Shown here: piece by piece, positions 1 through 8,417 of the stretch
Layout of the letters: every line of letters starts with the position of its first letter
Position numbering within the stretch: position 1 is the first letter of the stretch
Origin: Planococcus antarcticus DSM 14505
GTDB taxonomy: Bacteria > Bacillota > Bacilli > Bacillales_A > Planococcaceae
Assembly: GCF_001687565.2 (NCBI RefSeq)
Contig: NZ_CP016534.2
Coordinates: 1,678,501-1,742,500, forward strand
Direction of reading: 5' to 3'
Length of the DNA stretch: 64,000 bases
Translations under genes and position numbers: made by a program
Notes under the pieces: generated by a model
Told to the model about the DNA's origin: nothing
Seen by the model: the letters and a program-made list of their open reading frames with translations, nothing else
Databases searched by the model: none

Positions 1-1
1 G

Positions 2-184
2 ACCGGATATCTGGGCAAAGAACTAATTCTTTACAGTGAAGTGTTAATGGAGCGCATTGAACAGCAAACGCAGCAACTGCTGCGCATTATTCAACCAAGT
101 TTCTTTATTCTGATTGCCGTCTGTATCGTAGGCGCTTATTTGGCAATCTTGATGCCGATGTATAACCTAGTCCATACCATTTGA
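2..184 (+). CDS. comGB: ComGB competence pseudopilus assembly protein, C-terminal fragment
   Basis: The frame is open from base 2 to the TGA at 182-184 and gives about 60 residues with a long hydrophobic segment (FFILIAVCIVGAYLAILMP) just before the end. This is the usual C-terminal membrane span of GspF/ComGB-type polytopic membrane proteins, which anchor assembly of the transformation pseudopilus. The start lies outside the window. Identity rests mainly on position: it ends 11 bases before comGC, followed by the remaining comG pilin genes in the B. subtilis order. The gene is translated from the comG polycistronic message, whose promoter (normally ComK-dependent) is not in view. Confidence 0.8.
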   Translation, partial: TGYLGKELILYSEVLMERIEQQTQQLLRIIQPSFFILIAVCIVGAYLAILMPMYNLVHTI

Positions 185-195
185 GGAGGAAGAAC

Positions 196-510
196 ATGCG
201 CTTATTAAAAAGTCAAAAAGGATTTACTTTAATTGAAATGCTGATCGTCATGCTGATTATCACCGTGCTAATTGCCATCGCAATCCCGAATGTCACAAAA
301 CAATCATCAGCGGTTGACGAAAAAGGCTGTAAAGCATTCGTGCAGATGGTCCAGGGACAGGTGGAGTCTTATCGCATGGACTTGAAAACGATGCCGACTT
401 TAACGGATCTTGTAACAGAAGGCTATCTCAAAACAGGGGAAACGGATTGTCCAAATGGTGATGTGGTGAATATCTCGGTTGGCGGGGTGGTAACATCTGC
501 AAAACCTTAA
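196..510 (+). CDS. comGC: ComGC major competence pseudopilin
   Basis: A protein of 104 residues. The N-terminus has the type IV prepilin signature KGFTLIEMLIVMLII: basic leader, Gly at -1, Phe at +1, Glu at +5, then a hydrophobic helix. ComC peptidase cleaves and methylates such proteins before they assemble into the pseudopilus that carries DNA through the wall. Two cysteines follow (KGCKAF and TDCPNG), fitting the intramolecular disulfide known for ComGC. I chose ATG 196 because AGGAGGAA at 185-192 sits directly upstream; the in-frame TTG at 181 overlaps the comGB stop and lacks its own ribosome site. It lies between comGB and comGD. Confidence 0.93.
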   Translation: MRLLKSQKGFTLIEMLIVMLIITVLIAIAIPNVTKQSSAVDEKGCKAFVQMVQGQVESYRMDLKTMPTLTDLVTEGYLKTGETDCPNGDVVNISVGGVVTSAKP

Positions 511-934
511 AGAACAGGGCTTTACTTTGCTAGAGATGCTGTTGGTGCTAGTCGTCCTAATGGCAATCGTCGCCATTTCGATTCCCGGATACCAGACCTT
601 TGCTATCAAAAAAGAAGAACAGCGATTTTTTGATATCCTCCAGCAGGATATCTATTTCGCGCAGAGCCAAAGTTATTCCCTGAAAAAAACGGCAAAAGTT
701 ATTTTTAGAGAAACCAAAGGGACTTATGAAATCTTTACAGACCTTCAGTCAGTGGTGTTGTCCAGAAAACTACCGAATTCGATGACATTGAAAAAAACCA
801 GCAATCTCAATGAAATCTATTTCAATTCAAACGGCTCTGTTGTCCAATCCGGTACATTCCGTTTTGCTACAAGCAGTGGAGAAAAGGTATTGGTTGTCCA
901 TCTTGGGAGAGGGAGGGTGGTGTTTTCTGAATGA
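497..934 (+). CDS. comGD: ComGD minor pseudopilin, probable CTG start
   Basis: Prepilin-like protein with KEQGFTLLEMLLVLVVLMAIV: Gly at -1, Phe at +1 and Glu at +5 before a hydrophobic helix. The first conventional start in frame (TTG 527) lies inside the hydrophobic helix and would remove the peptidase site, so translation must begin upstream. The frame is closed by TAA at 491-493, and no ATG, GTG or TTG lies between 494 and 526. CTG at 497 is preceded by GGGGTGG (484-490) at 6 bases, giving a leader LQNLKEQG. The gene overlaps the 3' end of comGC by 14 bases. Minor pilins of this type prime assembly of the competence pseudopilus. Identity is good; the start is inferred. Confidence 0.85.
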   Translation: MQNLKEQGFTLLEMLLVLVVLMAIVAISIPGYQTFAIKKEEQRFFDILQQDIYFAQSQSYSLKKTAKVIFRETKGTYEIFTDLQSVVLSRKLPNSMTLKKTSNLNEIYFNSNGSVVQSGTFRFATSSGEKVLVVHLGRGRVVFSE

Positions 935-1223
935 AAGAGGAATTTCCTGGGCAGAAACTATGGTCAGCCTGTTGATGGTCTTCATCATTTTCGGAAGTTT
1001 GTTGCCAGTCATGCTCAATGTTCAGCAAAGCCTTCAATTAAAAAAAGAACGCGTCAGTGCATATGAAACTCTGCATGAAGCTGCGAGGGAGATGCGCTCA
1101 ACAGGTTTAGTGAGTGGGCAGCGCACAGTCAACGGTATCGTCTATAACTGGAAAATGACTGGTCAACTATGTGTCGATTACGCAGACTATAAAGGGGAGA
1201 TAGAGCAACTATGCGTCGAATAG
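927..1223 (+). CDS. comGE: ComGE minor pseudopilin, probable CTG start
   Basis: About 98 residues beginning LNERGISWAETMVSLLMVFIIF: a short leader ending in Gly, Glu at +5 and a hydrophobic helix, as in type IV prepilins. The in-frame ATG at 810 would place a long unrelated peptide before the leader, and no other ATG or GTG is in frame near the leader. CTG 927 has GGGAGGG (911-917) nine bases upstream and overlaps the end of comGD. TTG 903 is a weaker alternative (leader GEGGWCFLNERG). Its place between comGD and comGF supports comGE, a poorly conserved minor pilin of the transformation pseudopilus. Confidence 0.75.
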   Translation: MNERGISWAETMVSLLMVFIIFGSLLPVMLNVQQSLQLKKERVSAYETLHEAAREMRSTGLVSGQRTVNGIVYNWKMTGQLCVDYADYKGEIEQLCVE

Positions 1224-1648
1224 CTTGGCTGGACGAAAAAGGTTTTTCATTTGTAACGTCCATTTTCGATTTGCTGATACTGCTGATGATGCTCCCACTG
1301 ATCGTCTTGTTCTACGGTTTCGCAGTCAGTTTTACAGAAGACTTGGATCCGCACAGTTCAGAATGGCAATTGTTTGCTGTCGATTTGCAGAGTTACCTGA
1401 ACAACAGTGACTCGCTTGAAATCATCAATGGAGGAAGCGGGATTCGTATCATCCGGATGGGAGAGGAATTTGATATCGAATTGTATACGGATATGATTCG
1501 CAAACAAAAAGACCGGAAAGGCCACGAAGTCATGCTGACACGTGTCCAGCTATGCAGTTTTTCACTAGACGGGAATACGCTGAAAGTCCGCACCGAATTT
1601 ACTACTGGCAGTCTGGAAGAGGCAGAATATGTTTTCACGCAACCTTAG
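1211..1648 (+). CDS. comGF: ComGF-like minor pseudopilin
   Basis: A 145-residue protein with an N-terminal DEKGFSFVTSIFDLLILLMMLPLIVLFYG segment in outline: basic leader, Gly, then one long membrane helix, followed by a soluble domain with one Cys. The start ATG 1211 overlaps the end of comGE by 13 bases, implying translational coupling. Position after comGE and before comGG, together with length, matches ComGF. Unlike comGC and comGD, the +5 Glu is absent (Thr or Ser in that region), as is common for this subunit. It is expected to be a low-abundance pseudopilus component. Confidence 0.8.
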   Translation: MRRIAWLDEKGFSFVTSIFDLLILLMMLPLIVLFYGFAVSFTEDLDPHSSEWQLFAVDLQSYLNNSDSLEIINGGSGIRIIRMGEEFDIELYTDMIRKQKDRKGHEVMLTRVQLCSFSLDGNTLKVRTEFTTGSLEEAEYVFTQP

Positions 1649-1832
1649 CAACGAGAAAGGTTCAGTTTATCCCATTGCCATCGTCTTTTTCCTGTCTGCA
1701 ATCATGCTGTTATCGCACACACTGACACTCTATTCCATCCAATATAAAACATATGATGGTTTGGAAAATATGCACAGACATGCTACGATACAACTACTGA
1801 TGGATATTGAGCAAAATAAAATGCCTGAGTAG
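1629..1832 (+). CDS. comGG: ComGG-like protein, short
   Basis: A 67-residue protein, LSNEKGSVYPIAIVFFLSAIMLL in its N-terminal part: charged leader, Gly, and one membrane helix, then a short basic/acidic tail. It overlaps the end of comGF by 20 bases and GGAAGAGG lies just upstream of the ATG. ComGG of B. subtilis is nearly twice as long, so this is either a shortened lineage-specific version or a truncated copy. It is the last comG gene, and I see no terminator before aroK 23 bases downstream, so read-through into aroK is likely. Confidence 0.65.
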   Translation: MFSRNLSNEKGSVYPIAIVFFLSAIMLLSHTLTLYSIQYKTYDGLENMHRHATIQLLMDIEQNKMPE

Positions 1833-1855
1833 AGGTAAAGTATCGGGTGGGTAGG

Positions 1856-2368
1856 ATGAACAGAATATATTTGATTGGATTTATGGGCTGCGGCAAAAGC
1901 GCGGTCGGCAGGAGGCTAAGTTTTCTTCTGAAATTGCCCTTTTATGACATGGACAAAGAGATTGTCCGGCAGACAGGTAAAACGATTCCAGAAATCTTCG
2001 AGCAGCATGGCGAAGAATATTTTCGGGGGCTGGAAACACAGTTTTTGCAAAATTTTAAAAATGATCATTGCATCATCTCAACAGGCGGCGGCGTCACCAT
2101 GCGAAAAGCAAACCAGAAAATTATGAGAAATACGGGGCTGGTGCTGTTTTTGGATGCACCTTTCCGTGAAATCTGGCGGCGGATTCACAGAGATCCCAAC
2201 CGGCCGATTGTCCGTCGATCCACGCGTGAGGAAATTGAAGGGCTACACAAAGATCGTTATCGGGATTATAAGCAAACTGCGCATATTACCATACGTACCG
2301 AATTTCGTACGTTGCGGCAAATTACGCAATATGCTGCTTTTCAAGTAAATCGACTTAAAGGCGAATGA
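1856..2368 (+). CDS. aroK: Shikimate kinase
   Basis: Phosphorylates shikimate at the 3-hydroxyl with ATP in aromatic amino acid synthesis. The 170-residue sequence opens with the P-loop GFMGCGKSAVG, then the shikimate-binding DMDKEIV, the GEEYFRGLE segment, STGGGV for the substrate pocket and RDPNRPIV in the lid. This order and length are typical of AroK/AroL. I prefer ATG 1856 over GTG 1847: the P-loop usually starts 8-10 residues in, and GGGTGGG precedes it. The gene follows comGG directly with no visible terminator. Another shikimate gene, aroQ, lies about 9 kb downstream but is not linked in an operon. Confidence 0.93.
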   Translation: MNRIYLIGFMGCGKSAVGRRLSFLLKLPFYDMDKEIVRQTGKTIPEIFEQHGEEYFRGLETQFLQNFKNDHCIISTGGGVTMRKANQKIMRNTGLVLFLDAPFREIWRRIHRDPNRPIVRRSTREEIEGLHKDRYRDYKQTAHITIRTEFRTLRQITQYAAFQVNRLKGE

Positions 2369-2396
2369 TTTGATTTTAATTAATCATTTCGTTCGT
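2362..2396 (+). terminator. Weak hairpin after aroK
   Basis: The sequence AATGATT/AATCATT, extended by CGA/TCG with one bulge, forms a short stem overlapping the aroK stop. It is followed by a broken U-rich tract. It may end the comG-aroK transcript inefficiently. Confidence 0.35.
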
Positions 2397-2449
2397 CTTT
2401 TGTTCTGTTGGAGAAAAAAGATTGCGCTTTCCTATGATCAATGTTAAGA

Positions 2450-2478
2450 TATAATAAAAGTTATACTATTCAGTATAA
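2450..2478 (+). promoter_or_regulatory. Probable -10 element for the gcv leader, with an adjacent inverted repeat
   Basis: TATAAT at 2450-2455 is a perfect -10 hexamer, about 65 bases upstream of the glycine riboswitch. No good -35 is visible at 16-18 bp (CTTTCC/TTTCCT). Immediately downstream, TTATACT at 2461-2467 and AGTATAA at 2472-2478 form a perfect 7-bp inverted repeat around a 4-base loop. The repeat would lie at the start of the leader RNA. Confidence 0.5.
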
Positions 2479-2520
2479 CGGATTGGACCAATCAATTTTG
2501 ATTTGGGCGGATGATTGTAT

Positions 2521-2680
2521 GAGGAGAGAACGCGGATGCGTCGCCGAAGGAGCAAATGACAGAAGTCGTGAATCTCTCAGGCAAAAAGACTCGTACAGGA
2601 CGCATCTCTGGAGAATGCTGCATGTCAGCTACCAACGAGGAAAGCCATTACGGTAAACTTTCAGGTTCCAGGACAGAGAT
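2521..2680 (+). ncRNA. Tandem glycine riboswitch
   Basis: Two consecutive aptamers of the glycine riboswitch family are recognisable. The first has GAGGAGAG near 2521, CGCCGAAGGAGCAA at 2542-2555, then AATCTCTCAGGCAAAA at 2571-2586 and ACGCATCTCTGGAGA around 2600-2614. The second runs from about 2630 (ACGAGGAAAGCC) to AAACTTTCAGGTTCCAGGAC at 2655-2674. It ends inside the first arm of a terminator hairpin, so glycine binding should compete with termination. Downstream genes gcvT-gcvPA-gcvPB make the glycine cleavage system, the classic target, which glycine switches on. Assignment comes from the characteristic CUCUCAGGCAAAA-type motifs, not from a covariance model. Confidence 0.93.
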
Positions 2681-2712
2681 TTCCCTCTAAAGGGAAATCT
2701 CTGTCCTTTTTT
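2671..2712 (+). terminator. Riboswitch expression-platform terminator
   Basis: A 16-bp perfect stem (2671-2686 with 2691-2706), loop CTAA, then six T. The first arm GGACAGAG is also the 3' edge of the second glycine aptamer, so the same bases serve ligand-bound aptamer and terminator. This is the switching element for gcvT-gcvPA-gcvPB. Confidence 0.93.
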
Positions 2713-2771
2713 CGTGTTCAAGCGCACGTTGGTGCAGGCCGGAGGAGTTTGAAAAATAAGGAGGAAAATCA

Positions 2772-3872
2772 TTGGCACAGTTAAAGCGTACACCTCTGTT
2801 TGAAACGTATTCGAAATATGGTGGCAAAACAATCGATTTTGGTGGTTGGGAACTGCCCGTGCAATTTTCAAGCATTAAAGAAGAACACGAAGCAGTCAGA
2901 ACAAAAGCAGGTCTTTTTGATGTCTCGCATATGGGTGAAATTTTCGTTACAGGGGCAGATAGTTTAGATTATCTCCAGCATCTTGTAACAAATGATGTGT
3001 CTAAAATTCAAGGTGGACAAGCGCAATATACAGCAATGTGCTATGAAGATGGCGGCACAGTGGATGACTTGCTAGTTTATAAATTAGCAGACCAGCATTA
3101 TCTACTGGTTGTCAATGCATCTAATATCGAAAAGGATTTCAATTGGATGGAGCAGGTGAAAACGGGCGATGTCACATTAGACAACGCATCTGAACGCTAT
3201 GGTTTGTTGGCTCTGCAGGGACCTTTAGCTGAAACGGTGCTTCAACGCTTAACTGACGAAGATCTTTCAGCAATCAAACCTTTCCGATTTAAGCAGGATG
3301 TTGAAATTATCGGCCACAAAGTTATTTTATCGCGGACCGGCTATACCGGCGAAAGCGGTTTTGAAATTTACGCAGCACCTGATGCATTGGTTGACCTTTG
3401 GGATGGCATCTTGTCAGAAGGTAAATCAGAGGGCGTCGTGCCGGTAGGACTTGGTGCACGCGATACATTGCGTTTTGAAGCCTGCCTTGCTTTATACGGC
3501 CAGGAGCTGTCGAAAGACATCACACCGCTTGAAGCTGGCATCAACTTTGTTGTGAAATTGAAAAAAGAACAAGATTTCAACGGTAAAAAAGCGTTGGAAG
3601 CGCAAAAAGAAGCTGGCGTTCCAAGAAAATTAATGGGCATTGAAATGATCGACAAAGGCATTCCACGCAATGGCTATCCCATATATGCAGGAAATCAAAA
3701 AATTGGGGAAGTAACAACCGGAACTCAATCTCCAACACTCAAAAAGAATATTGGACTGGCTTTAGTTTCAAGTGACTATGCTGAACTTGGAGTCGAATTG
3801 GAAGTTGAAATTCGTGGTAAGCGACTAAAAGCGAAAACAGTAGAAACGCCATTTTATAAACGATCCAACTAA
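2772..3872 (+). CDS. gcvT: Aminomethyltransferase (glycine cleavage T protein)
   Basis: Transfers the methylene carbon from the aminomethyl-lipoyl group of GcvH to tetrahydrofolate, releasing ammonia. The 366 residues include [21 protein letters not shown] at the N-terminus in outline, DVSHMGEI near residue 50, the folate-binding middle region [14 protein letters not shown] near residue 183, and [18 protein letters not shown] near 220, all typical of GcvT. The start is TTG 2772 with AAGGAGG at 2758-2764. It is first in a three-gene operon under the glycine riboswitch. gcvH is not in this window, as in B. subtilis, where it lies elsewhere. Confidence 0.96.
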   Translation: MAQLKRTPLFETYSKYGGKTIDFGGWELPVQFSSIKEEHEAVRTKAGLFDVSHMGEIFVTGADSLDYLQHLVTNDVSKIQGGQAQYTAMCYEDGGTVDDLLVYKLADQHYLLVVNASNIEKDFNWMEQVKTGDVTLDNASERYGLLALQGPLAETVLQRLTDEDLSAIKPFRFKQDVEIIGHKVILSRTGYTGESGFEIYAAPDALVDLWDGILSEGKSEGVVPVGLGARDTLRFEACLALYGQELSKDITPLEAGINFVVKLKKEQDFNGKKALEAQKEAGVPRKLMGIEMIDKGIPRNGYPIYAGNQKIGEVTTGTQSPTLKKNIGLALVSSDYAELGVELEVEIRGKRLKAKTVETPFYKRSN

Positions 3873-3900
3873 ATTTCACTTGAAAAGGGGACAGAGCTCA

Positions 3901-5268
3901 ATGAACCATCGCTACTTACCAATGACGACTCAAGACGAAAAAGAAATGCTGGAAACAATCGGCATTAATTCAATCGATGAATTATTTTCGGATATTCCGG
4001 AAAAAGTGCGCTTTAAAGGTGAATATAATATTAAAGCAGCCAAATCCGAATCTTCATTAACAAAAGAATTGGCCCAGCTTGCTTCTCAAAACGCTGATAC
4101 TAATCGCTATGCGTCGTTTTTAGGAGCAGGCGTTTATGACCATTACAAACCGATTATTGTTGATCACGTGATTTCGCGTTCTGAGTTCTATACAGCGTAT
4201 ACGCCGTATCAGCCAGAAATCTCACAAGGCGAACTACAAGCCATTTTTGAATTTCAAACAATGATCAGTGAATTGACGGGCATGGATATTGCTAACTCGT
4301 CTATGTATGACGGCGGTACGGCACTTGCTGAAGCGGGTATGCTTGCTGCAGGACATACAAAACGCAAGAAAATTCTCGTGTCACGTGCAGTTCATCCAGA
4401 ATCACGCGACGTTGTCCGTACCTATGCTCTTGGTCAGTCTATCGAAGTTATTGAAATTCCAATAAAAGATGGCCATACCGATTTAGATGCATTAAAAGAG
4501 ATGCTGGATGAGAACGTTGCGACAGTGATGATTCAGTATCCAAACTTCTTTGGTCAAGTTGAAAACTTAAAGGAAATCGAGCCGATCGTCCATGAAGCCG
4601 GTGCTTTATTGTCGGTTTCTTCTAATCCATTAGCGCTGGGTGCATTAACTTCACCGGGGCAACTTGGAGCCGATATTACAGTAGGAGACGCACAGCCTTT
4701 TGGTATTCCAGAAGCATACGGCGGACCTCATTGCGGTTATTTTGCTGTAACGAAAAAATTAATGCGTAAAGTTCCAGGTCGTTTAGTCGGTGAAACGACG
4801 GATGAAGAAGGCCGCCGCGGATTTGTTTTAACATTGCAGGCACGTGAACAGCATATCCGTCGCGACAAAGCGACATCGAATATCTGCTCGAACCAAGCCT
4901 TGAATGCGTTGGCAGCTTCTGTTGCCATGACCGCGCTTGGAAAAGTCGGCACACAAGAAATCGCAAAACAAAATATTGTGAAAACACATTATATGAAACA
5001 GCAATTGAAAAAAGTGGGTCTTGAAATTGCATTTGAAGGCGCTCATTTCAATGAAATCGTCGTCAAGACAGAAGAACCTGTCAAGCAATTGAATGACCGC
5101 TTGTTTGAAAAAGGCATGATCGGCGGCTACGACCTTGGATTAAGTTTTGATGAATTTCAAGACCATATGCTAGTTGCGGTTACGGAACAGCGCACAAAAG
5201 AAGAAATCGATGCATTTGTGCAGGGAATTGCTGCAAAAGTGAAGGAAGCGGGGGCTACTCATGCATAA
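3901..5268 (+). CDS. gcvPA: Glycine dehydrogenase (decarboxylating) subunit 1
   Basis: First half of the split P protein, which decarboxylates glycine and loads the aminomethyl group on GcvH. The 455-residue sequence has the family start [14 protein letters not shown], then [12 protein letters not shown] and [19 protein letters not shown], all hallmarks of GcvPA. ATG 3901 is chosen because AAAAGGGGA lies just upstream; the in-frame TTG at 3880 precedes that site. It overlaps gcvPB by 8 bases, consistent with coupled synthesis of the heterotetramer. The PLP lysine is in the partner subunit. Confidence 0.96.
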   Translation: MNHRYLPMTTQDEKEMLETIGINSIDELFSDIPEKVRFKGEYNIKAAKSESSLTKELAQLASQNADTNRYASFLGAGVYDHYKPIIVDHVISRSEFYTAYTPYQPEISQGELQAIFEFQTMISELTGMDIANSSMYDGGTALAEAGMLAAGHTKRKKILVSRAVHPESRDVVRTYALGQSIEVIEIPIKDGHTDLDALKEMLDENVATVMIQYPNFFGQVENLKEIEPIVHEAGALLSVSSNPLALGALTSPGQLGADITVGDAQPFGIPEAYGGPHCGYFAVTKKLMRKVPGRLVGETTDEEGRRGFVLTLQAREQHIRRDKATSNICSNQALNALAASVAMTALGKVGTQEIAKQNIVKTHYMKQQLKKVGLEIAFEGAHFNEIVVKTEEPVKQLNDRLFEKGMIGGYDLGLSFDEFQDHMLVAVTEQRTKEEIDAFVQGIAAKVKEAGATHA

Positions 5269-6724
5269 AGATAACCAAGCACTAATTTTTGAATTGACTA
5301 AAGAAGGTCGCGTTGGCTATAGTTTGCCAACACTTGACGTACCTGAAGTTGACTTGAGCGAGCTATTGCCAACCGATTTGATTCGTACAGAAGCAGCAGA
5401 ACTACCGGAAGTATCAGAACTTGATATTATGCGTCATTACACAGCGTTATCCAACCGCAACCACGGTGTGGATTCTGGGTTTTATCCTCTAGGATCTTGC
5501 ACCATGAAATACAATCCGAAAATCAACGAAACGGTAGCTCGTTACCCAGGGTTTGCCAATATTCATCCGTTGCAGGATGAAAAAACTGTCCAAGGGGCTC
5601 TTGCTTTGATGTTTGACCTTCAAGAGCATTTAAAAGAAATCACCGGTATGGATGAAGTTACATTGCAACCTGCTGCAGGTGCACATGGTGAGTGGACGGG
5701 ATTAATGATGATTCGGGCCTACCATGAGGCACGAGGGGACTTTAAACGGACAAAAGTTATTGTTCCAGATTCAGCACACGGCACAAATCCTGCTTCAGCG
5801 ACTGTTGCTGGATTCGAGACCGTAACAGTGAAATCAAGCGACCAAGGTCTTGTGGACTTAGAAGATTTAAAGCGCGTGGTCGGAGAAGATACGGCAGCGT
5901 TGATGTTGACAAATCCAAATACGCTTGGCTTGTTTGAAGAACAAATTTTGGAAATGGCGGCTATTATCCATGAAGTGGGCGGCAAGCTTTATTACGACGG
6001 CGCTAACTTGAATGCGGTCATGTCAAAAGCGCGTCCTGGAGATATGGGCTTTGACGTGGTTCACTTAAACTTGCACAAAACTTTCACAGGACCTCACGGC
6101 GGTGGTGGACCTGGATCTGGTCCAGTCGGTGTGAAAAATGACTTGTTGCCATACTTGCCAAAACCGTTATTGGTGAAAAAAGACGATGCCTATACGTTCG
6201 ACTACGACCGCCCAGAATCAATTGGTCGTGTCAAACCGTTCTATGGCAACTTCGGCATTAATGTAAGAGCCTATACGTATATCCGTTCAATGGGACCAGA
6301 TGGTCTAAAAGCAGTTACGGAATACGCGGTACTCAACGCTAACTATATGATGCGCAGACTGCAGCCTCATTTTGATTTGCCGTATGATCGTCATTGTAAA
6401 CATGAATTCGTCCTGAGCGGCCGCCGCCAGAAAAAACTTGGCGTCCGGACATTAGATATGGCGAAACGCCTGCTTGACTTCGGTTACCATCCGCCAACTA
6501 TCTACTTCCCAATAAATGTGGAAGAAGGCATGATGATCGAACCGACAGAAACTGAATCCAAGGAAACCTTGGACGCCTTCATCGACGCGATGATTCAGAT
6601 TGCCAAAGAGGTAGAAGAAAACCCGGAAATCGTCCAAAATGCACCTCATACTACAGTGATTAGTCGTTTGGATGAAACGAAAGCAGCACGACAACCAGTA
6701 CTTCGCTACTATAAAGCTGAATAA
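5261..6724 (+). CDS. gcvPB: Glycine dehydrogenase (decarboxylating) subunit 2
   Basis: Second half of the split P protein (487 residues), carrying the pyridoxal phosphate site. The PLP lysine lies in [18 protein letters not shown], and [16 protein letters not shown] and [11 protein letters not shown] are other conserved segments. It decarboxylates glycine together with GcvPA. The gene starts within the 3' end of gcvPA and ends the riboswitch operon, just before a rho-independent terminator. C-terminal [14 protein letters not shown] is also family-typical. Confidence 0.96.
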   Translation: MHKDNQALIFELTKEGRVGYSLPTLDVPEVDLSELLPTDLIRTEAAELPEVSELDIMRHYTALSNRNHGVDSGFYPLGSCTMKYNPKINETVARYPGFANIHPLQDEKTVQGALALMFDLQEHLKEITGMDEVTLQPAAGAHGEWTGLMMIRAYHEARGDFKRTKVIVPDSAHGTNPASATVAGFETVTVKSSDQGLVDLEDLKRVVGEDTAALMLTNPNTLGLFEEQILEMAAIIHEVGGKLYYDGANLNAVMSKARPGDMGFDVVHLNLHKTFTGPHGGGGPGSGPVGVKNDLLPYLPKPLLVKKDDAYTFDYDRPESIGRVKPFYGNFGINVRAYTYIRSMGPDGLKAVTEYAVLNANYMMRRLQPHFDLPYDRHCKHEFVLSGRRQKKLGVRTLDMAKRLLDFGYHPPTIYFPINVEEGMMIEPTETESKETLDAFIDAMIQIAKEVEENPEIVQNAPHTTVISRLDETKAARQPVLRYYKAE

Positions 6725-6732
6725 AATCGAAA

Positions 6733-6769
6733 AAGACGTGAGGGCCAAATGGCTTCCACGTCTTTTTTT
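6733..6769 (+). terminator. Terminator of the gcv operon
   Basis: AAGACGTG (6733-6740) pairs with CACGTCTT (6757-6764), with inner GGCC/GGCT pairing, followed by a run of T to 6769. It lies 8 bases after gcvPB. Confidence 0.85.
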
Positions 6770-6876
6770 GAAAGGATGACTGATTGTTTGATGATTCCAC
6801 ATCGTCAATATGTATCCAATAATCGTCGAAACTGCCGTCAAGCTTATCTTTAACTTTGTATGACTACAAATGTAGA

Positions 6877-6906
6877 AAAGCCCTTCCACATTGTGGAAGG
6901 GCTTTT
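6877..6906 (-). terminator. Hairpin terminator of the rhodanese-like gene (also usable on the plus strand)
   Basis: AAAAGCC-C-TTCCAC pairs with GTGGAAGGCTTTT with one bulged C. A/T-rich flanks on both sides allow termination in both directions. It sits 4 bases past the stop of the minus-strand gene. Confidence 0.7.
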
Positions 6907-6910
6907 AGGC

Positions 6911-7294
6911 TTAGACTTTGGCTTTTATTTTACCGGTCCACTGCTTGAATCCGCCTTGCAGTTGGAACAATTGATTGTAGCCTTTTTTCTTCAGAAAAAT
7001 TGCGACGCGTCCGCTGCGTGCCCCGTTCTGGTCGTATAGATAGACTGGCTTGTCCTCTCGGATTTCTTTATAGCGCTGGCGCAATTGTGATTGTGGAATA
7101 TTGCGTGCCCCCAGGATATGGCCAGCCGCAAAATCTTTCGGCTCGCGCACGTCTATCAATTGGGCTTTGCGGTAGCCTTCGATAAATTGTTCCTGCGTCA
7201 GGTTAGTGACGGCTTTTTTGATGCGGAAATAAGAAATCACCGCGTAAATAATGATTGCCAAAACTACGGCGATCGTGATGTACAGAAATTCCAA
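6911..7294 (-). CDS. Membrane-anchored rhodanese-like protein, catalytic Cys replaced by Asp
   Basis: A 127-residue protein with an N-terminal membrane helix (about residues 3-22) and a rhodanese domain: QLIDVREPKDFAAGHILGARNIP, then VYLYDQNGARSGRVA, then LQGGFKQWTG. Position and architecture match B. subtilis YqhL. In active rhodaneses the loop begins with a Cys, the persulfide carrier. Here that position is Asp88, so sulfurtransferase activity is unlikely and a binding or regulatory role is more plausible. The gene is alone on the minus strand, with its own terminator, between gcvPB and lipM. Confidence 0.88.
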   Translation of the reverse strand: MEFLYITIAVVLAIIIYAVISYFRIKKAVTNLTQEQFIEGYRKAQLIDVREPKDFAAGHILGARNIPQSQLRQRYKEIREDKPVYLYDQNGARSGRVAIFLKKKGYNQLFQLQGGFKQWTGKIKAKV

Positions 7295-7393
7295 TGTTCT
7301 TGCCCCTTTCTCATCTTCCTTTATTATAAAAGAAGAGATGACGGATATTCAATGCTAATGTTACACTAATTATCGGAAATAGGAGGCGATCTT

Positions 7394-8230
7394 GTGAAAT
7401 ATCCAAAATGGATTTTTGTCAATTCAGGTGCGTGCAGTCCGTCTTTCAACATGGCGCTTGATGAAGCCCTGCTAACATGGCACAGTGAAGGGCTCATCCC
7501 GCCGGTCATCCGTTTTTACAGCTGGGAACCGGCAGCACTGTCCATCGGTTATTTTCAGAAAGTAGAAAAGGAAATTGACATGGAGATGGTCAACCGGCTC
7601 GGCCTTGGATTTGTCCGTCGGCCGACAGGAGGCAGAGGCGTTCTCCATGAGCATGAACTTACATACAGCATCATTGTCAGCGAAGATTATCCAGACATTC
7701 CGGAAACGGTCACAGAAGCCTATCGCGTATTGAGCGAAGGACTGCTGGAAGGTTTCAAGAATCTTGGGCTGGATGCCTATTTCTCTGTTCCGGATACAGA
7801 CGACAAGCGTGCTGACCTGAAAAAACCCAAATCGGCGGTCTGTTTTGATGCGCCGAGCTGGTATGAAATGGTTGTTGGAGGAAAGAAAGTGGCGGGCAGT
7901 GCACAAACACGACAAAAAGGCGTTATTTTGCAGCATGGTGCGATTCTGATTGACTTGGATGCTGAGAAGCTGTTGTCTGTTTTTAAATTTTCGAACGAAG
8001 AGGCCAAACAGCGAATGCGTATCAAGATCCCTGAAAAAGCGGTGTCGATCAATTCGCTTCGCAAGGAACCGACCACTCAGGAAGAATGCATCCAGGCATT
8101 CAAGACCGGATTTGAGCAGGCCTTATCCATCGACCTACAGCCTTATGTATTGACGGAACAGCAACTCGAGGATGTCAAGACTTTAGAAGAAAAAAAATAC
8201 GCCAATGACGAATGGAATTTCCGCGCTTAA
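7394..8230 (+). CDS. lipM: Octanoyl-[GcvH]:protein transferase LipM
   Basis: Moves octanoate from acyl carrier protein to GcvH, the first step of lipoate assembly in Bacillus-type bacteria. The 278-residue protein has the biotin/lipoate ligase fold: [19 protein letters not shown] at residues 75-93, then [20 protein letters not shown], in which the Cys is residue 150, the same number as the catalytic Cys of B. subtilis LipM. GTG 7394 is preceded by AGGAGG at 7381-7386. It is close to the gcv operon and feeds the lipoyl domains of both GcvH and the BkdB protein encoded at 37.9 kb. Confidence 0.95.
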   Translation: MKYPKWIFVNSGACSPSFNMALDEALLTWHSEGLIPPVIRFYSWEPAALSIGYFQKVEKEIDMEMVNRLGLGFVRRPTGGRGVLHEHELTYSIIVSEDYPDIPETVTEAYRVLSEGLLEGFKNLGLDAYFSVPDTDDKRADLKKPKSAVCFDAPSWYEMVVGGKKVAGSAQTRQKGVILQHGAILIDLDAEKLLSVFKFSNEEAKQRMRIKIPEKAVSINSLRKEPTTQEECIQAFKTGFEQALSIDLQPYVLTEQQLEDVKTLEEKKYANDEWNFRA

Positions 8231-8324
8231 GTGACTTTTGGCTCATTTTGCAGATTTTTAAAGCTAGAAACCTTGCTAAATAAAGCTTTTTAAACTGGTA
8301 AGATTCTACAGCGGAAAATTATTA

Positions 8325-8383
8325 TTGAAATGAAGTTTCAATATGTAGTATGCTGGGAAATGAAGTAATACTATATATAGTAT
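8325..8383 (+). promoter_or_regulatory. nrdJ promoter with two NrdR boxes
   Basis: Two 16-bp NrdR-type boxes lie at 8336-8351 (core CAATATGTAGT) and 8368-8383 (core CTATATATAG). They are offset by 32 bp, three helical turns, as NrdR boxes usually are. A plausible sigma-A promoter overlaps them: TTGAAA at 8325-8330 and TATGCT at 8349-8354 with 18 bp between. The first box covers the spacer and -10, so NrdR binding should block transcription when dATP is high. Confidence 0.78.
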
Positions 8384-8417
8384 ATAACTCCATATAACAC
8401 GAAGGAGGAATTGTCAA

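Noticed and set aside
8231..8417. A cobalamin riboswitch before the B12-dependent reductase
   Set aside because: The leader is about 190 bases, mostly A/T rich, and lacks the B12-box and conserved stems; NrdR boxes explain it better.
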